From Thermococci archaeon (GTDB lineage Archaea > Methanobacteriota_B > Thermococci > Thermococcales > Thermococcaceae): a stretch of 7,333 nucleotides of DNA. The notes beneath the pieces were generated by a model. That model was not told where the DNA came from, did no database searches, and was given only the letters and a program-made list of their open reading frames with translations. The translations under genes were made by a program, and so were the position numbers. This document shows positions 5,656-7,333 of this stretch, one piece after another; the first letter of the stretch is position 1; each line of letters opens with the position of its first letter. The stretch lies in NCBI GenBank assembly GCA_003663535.1, contig QMUE01000051.1:1-7333 (forward strand). The letters are read 5' to 3'.

Positions 5656-5660
5656 TAGAT

Positions 5661-6284
5661 TTGGTGGAGAAAGTGAAGCCCCCGACTTCTAGGGAGAAAG
5701 TTTACAGCCTGATTTTTGATCGCAGTCCAATCTCGATCCCCGAAATCTCCAGAATTACAGAAATGAACTATAAGTATGTCTTCCAGGTTGTCAGAACTCT
5801 ACGGAAGGAGAATTATTTAACAACAACGCCAAGCAGGAAGCTAGTAGTTTTAGACAAAAAAGGGCTGATATTCAAGTGGGCAAAGGATAAGGAGGTAATA
5901 TTGAATTCTCTAAGTCCAATAACCCTCAAACTGATCCCTGACTATGACATGAGGGAGCTGGTGCTCTTCTCCGGAAATTCTGCCCTCTGGCTGCTTGGCA
6001 AGGTAATAACTCCTGCAGGCGGAATCCTCTATGCAAGTGAAAAAACTTTCAAAGAGCTCATGAAGTTTAAAGATCCTGAAGGCTACCCCTTTAAGGCTTA
6101 CATTTACGATGACTTCTACTTCAAGATTAGGAAGGAACTCAACGGTTATTACATTCCAAGCTGGGGAATGATTCTGGCTGATATGCTCGTTCAGGGCGCA
6201 TATACGAGGCTCTTTGACGATGTTTTTGAAACGATTATCTCCATAATTGAAAGTGAGAAGAATGAAGAGGCCCGAACTTTCTGA
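5661..6284 (+). CDS. Winged-helix protein resembling AbiEi-type antitoxin/regulators
   Basis: A 207-residue protein from the TTG at 5661; the GTG at 5664 (206 residues) is equally possible. There is no ribosome-binding site, because the operator ends at 5655, so leaderless translation is likely. Residues 10-62 form a winged helix: EKVYSLIFDRSPISIPEISR, then the likely recognition helix YKYVFQVVRTLRKENYL. The C-terminal half is mixed alpha/beta, with YIPSWGMILADMLVQGAY (164-181) recalling the segment near the C-terminus of AbiEi antitoxins. This would make it the regulator-antitoxin of a type IV-like pair. In support, the next frame begins inside it (ATG 6262) in the usual overlapping arrangement, but that partner is broken. 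The AbiEi link is inferred from domain order and a weak motif; DNA binding and autoregulation are better supported by the flanking operator. Confidence 0.65.
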   Translation: MVEKVKPPTSREKVYSLIFDRSPISIPEISRITEMNYKYVFQVVRTLRKENYLTTTPSRKLVVLDKKGLIFKWAKDKEVILNSLSPITLKLIPDYDMRELVLFSGNSALWLLGKVITPAGGILYASEKTFKELMKFKDPEGYPFKAYIYDDFYFKIRKELNGYYIPSWGMILADMLVQGAYTRLFDDVFETIISIIESEKNEEARTF

Positions 6285-6456
6285 TGACATATTCATTGAG
6301 GTTTATGATTCGAGGAATCTTTCAATTTATAGAACAACAGTTAAAAAAGTTAACGGTTGTTCTACAGATTTGTGGGCCTATTGTGGATTAAAGGCAGTTT
6401 TTGTTTCAAGAAATCTGGTAATTGTGGAGACTCTTGCCCTCGAAAGGCCCAGTTGA
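6262..6456 (+). pseudogene. Truncated start of a possible nucleotidyltransferase toxin
   Basis: The ATG at 6262, with GTGA 5 bases ahead, overlaps the preceding gene by 23 bases and begins MKRPELSDDIFIEVYDSRN. This opening resembles archaeal AbiEii-like nucleotidyltransferases recalled from winged-helix/NTase pairs. The expected GG(x)A and D-x-D motifs never appear: after about residue 19 the frame enters an inverted repeat (6330-6364) and continues as unrecognised sequence to TGA 6454-6456 (64 codons). I read it as a gene that kept its start but lost its body by deletion or insertion near 6320. If that is right, the upstream regulator is an orphan. The NTase identity is tentative. Confidence 0.4.
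6325..6364. repeat. Long inverted repeat with an adjacent TATA-like box
   Basis: TAGAACAACAGTTAA (6330-6344) and TTAACGGTTGTTCTA (6350-6364) are inverted 15-base arms with one mismatch around AAAAG. The TATA-like AATTTATAG (6324-6332) abuts the left arm, the same arrangement as at the ATPase gene at 4458. No convincing gene follows, so this may be the surviving promoter-operator of a deleted module, joined to the broken frame at 6262. Confidence 0.6.
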
Positions 6457-6563
6457 GTGGAGAGTTCCCTAAGGGGCGTTGGTTTATGGATTGTTGAGAG
6501 AACCTTGAATTCAGCTCTGGTAAGCATGAGACCACCGTGCCAAAATTCTTAAAGAATTTATAA
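6372..6563 (+). pseudogene. Unrecognised decayed reading frame
   Basis: From the GTG at 6372 a frame reads 41 codons including CFKKSGNCGDSCPRKAQLSG and GRWFMDC to TGA 6495-6497, then continues in the same frame as ENLEFSSGKHETTVPKFLKN to a TAA at 6561-6563. The cysteines and charged residues look more coding than random, and it lies in the right position after the 6325-6364 promoter-like repeat. There is no clear ribosome-binding site and no family is recognised. This is the only coding-like content seen between 6457 and 6600. Confidence 0.2.
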
Positions 6564-6583
6564 AAATTTTTATTCCTTGGCAC
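6537..6583. promoter_or_regulatory. TATA region with nested palindromes
   Basis: GTGCCAA (6537-6543) and TTGGCAC (6577-6583) are perfect inverted arms. Between them lie AAATTCTT-A-AAGAATTT (6543-6559) and the 14-base palindrome ATAAAAATTTTTAT (6560-6573), the latter containing a good TATA-like box. The outer arms flank the box as at 5617-5655, which suggests a regulated promoter firing rightward from near 6585-6590. What it drives is unclear: only the remnant at 6611 lies between it and the next ATPase promoter. The A/T palindrome could also serve as a terminator. Confidence 0.45.
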
Positions 6584-6610
6584 TATTTTTTTCACTGTCC
6601 AGTTGAACAG

Positions 6611-6694
6611 GTAAGAGGTAAAACGTGGGCTCTTGGAAGTGCTGTGTTGGCTATGTGGATAGCATCGGTAATGGCATTACCAAAATATTTTTAA
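6611..6694 (+). pseudogene. Possible N-terminal signal-peptide remnant of a lost secreted-protein gene
   Basis: One frame reads VRGKTWALGSAVLAMWIASV and then MALPKYF before a TAA at 6692-6694. A basic start, a hydrophobic run of about 18 residues and an A-S-V-M-A ending resemble an archaeal signal peptide. There is no start codon at 6611 (it is GTA), so it is not an intact gene. An alternative is a 26-codon frame from the GTG at 6625, with GAGGT 5 bases ahead, that overlaps the ATPase promoter. If genuine, this is another gene start interrupted just before an ATPase. Confidence 0.25.
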
Positions 6695-6718
6695 AGAGTT
6701 GGTAATACAAATACCAAC
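6667..6718. promoter_or_regulatory. Promoter-operator of the partial AAA_14 ATPase with repeated GGTAAT motifs
   Basis: GGTAATG-G-CATTACC (6667-6681) is a perfect palindrome upstream of the TATA-like AATATTTTTAAA (6684-6695 region). GTTGGTA-ATACAAA-TACCAAC (6698-6718) is a second, downstream of it and abutting the ATG at 6719. Both contain the half-site GGTAA(T) or its complement, so one protein could bind both sides of the TATA box. Spacing from box to ATG is about 25-30 bases, so the mRNA is probably leaderless; no ribosome-binding site is present. Confidence 0.65.
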
Positions 6719-7333
6719 ATGATTGAACAGTTTAATTCATGGTGGAAGGGAAGGGACTTTATAGAGGAGGATGAAGATTACAGCAAATGGAAAGAAAGCA
6801 AGGTTAGATGGATCCCGGAAGCGATTGAAAAGATCTCACTGGAGTCATTTTCTCTAAATTTCATATTTGGCCCAAGGCAAGTAGGTAAGACAACCCTCCT
6901 AAAGCTTGTTATAAAAAAGCTCTTGGACAGGGGTGTTGATCCTAAAGCGATATTTTATATGCGGTGTGATTACCTGAGTGATTACAAAGAGCTCATGGAG
7001 GTTTTGGATGAGTACATGAAATTCAGGAGGATTGAAGGAATTGAGAGCTCTTATTTTCTCTTGGATGAGATTACATTTCCGAAGGAATGGTTCAGAGCAA
7101 TAAAGCTCTACATTGACATGGGGAAATTCAAAAGGGATGTTCTAATTCTAACGGGCTCTCTCAGCATGTATCTTAAAGGTGAGGTTGAAACTTTTCCAGG
7201 AAGGAGGGGGAGAGGAAGGGATATCATCATGTATCCTCTAAGCTTTAGGGAATTTGTAAAAGTTGCTGCGCCAGAGCTTTACTCAAGAATTCCCAAGATT
7301 AAAGACGTTGCTGAGATTGAAAAATGTTTGAAG
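6719..7333 (+). CDS. AAA_14 / DUF4143-type archaeal ATPase (3' end outside window)
   Basis: 205 codons are visible from the ATG at 6719; the frame is open to the last base. Walker A is GPRQVGKTT (residues 51-59), Walker B YFLLDEIT (112-119) and sensor 1 LILTGS (142-147). GRRGRGRDIIMYPLSFREFV (161-180) is the conserved stretch after sensor 1, whose arginines and MYPLSF-EF are typical of AAA_14 (PF13173). The DUF4143 nuclease-like C-terminus would follow outside the window, so its integrity cannot be judged. It is from the same broad family as the minus-strand protein at 461-1843, but the two are clearly divergent (NFIFGPRQVGKTT against LYGLRGVGKTT). The start follows directly on a palindrome. 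Role unknown. Confidence 0.85.
   Translation, partial: MIEQFNSWWKGRDFIEEDEDYSKWKESKVRWIPEAIEKISLESFSLNFIFGPRQVGKTTLLKLVIKKLLDRGVDPKAIFYMRCDYLSDYKELMEVLDEYMKFRRIEGIESSYFLLDEITFPKEWFRAIKLYIDMGKFKRDVLILTGSLSMYLKGEVETFPGRRGRGRDIIMYPLSFREFVKVAAPELYSRIPKIKDVAEIEKCLK

Noticed and set aside
6362..6595. Minus-strand frame of 77 codons
   Set aside because: Low-complexity Asn/Phe/Lys composition from A/T-rich palindromes; no motif and no promoter on that strand.
1..7333. CRISPR array, tRNA or rRNA gene, origin of replication
   Set aside because: No regularly spaced direct repeats, no cloverleaf-like or ribosomal sequence and no origin-like repeat cluster were seen; the inverted repeats are single and each tied to a promoter.

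Overview
The window looks like an accessory island from a hyperthermophilic archaeon of the order Thermococcales (Pyrococcus, Thermococcus or a relative). The basis is Lys/Glu-rich proteins, Shine-Dalgarno sites of the AGGTGA type, A/T-rich BRE/TATA promoter boxes instead of bacterial -35/-10 boxes, and protein families typical of that group. The genus call is inference; no rRNA or core gene is present to fix it.

Layout. (1) 1-377 (+): the C-terminal PD-(D/E)XK nuclease-like part (DUF234) of an archaeal AAA+ ATPase cut by the window edge. (2) 461-1843 (-): a complete AAA_14/DUF4143-type ATPase, convergent with the first. (3) 1844-2222: a gene-poor stretch with two palindromes next to the ATPase promoter, a short hairpin and a decayed reading frame. 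(4) 2223-2826 (+): a small helical protein overlapping a TumE-family (DUF6516) toxin gene, a probable toxin-antitoxin pair. (5) 2945-4288 (+): an AlbA_2/GHKL/winged-helix protein (COG2865 type). (6) 4458-5543 (+): an archaeal ATPase_2-family ATPase. (7) 5661-6284 (+): a winged-helix protein resembling AbiEi-type antitoxins, overlapping the truncated start of a possible nucleotidyltransferase partner. (8) 6285-6718: about 430 bases of decayed sequence rich in inverted repeats. (9) 6719-7333 (+): the N-terminal half of another AAA_14 ATPase cut by the window edge.

Two patterns link these pieces. First, three sites (2817, 4314 and 5563) carry a related ribosome-binding site followed by a short start of an open frame (MSE...). 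At two of them the following residues resemble the N-terminus of an oligosaccharide flippase (Wzx-like), but the frame is lost after 20-30 residues. Genes 5, 6 and 7 each begin immediately after one of these stubs, so the island appears to have been built by repeated insertion into, or recombination at, flippase gene starts, perhaps in a surface-glycan locus. Second, nearly every ATPase or regulator gene has its own inverted repeat, different in sequence each time, placed at the TATA box or expected transcription start. This suggests a set of separately autoregulated, non-cross-talking modules.

No gene here looks like housekeeping metabolism. The content fits a mobile, addiction- or defence-like region in which modules arrive, decay and are replaced. 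That functional reading is inference.
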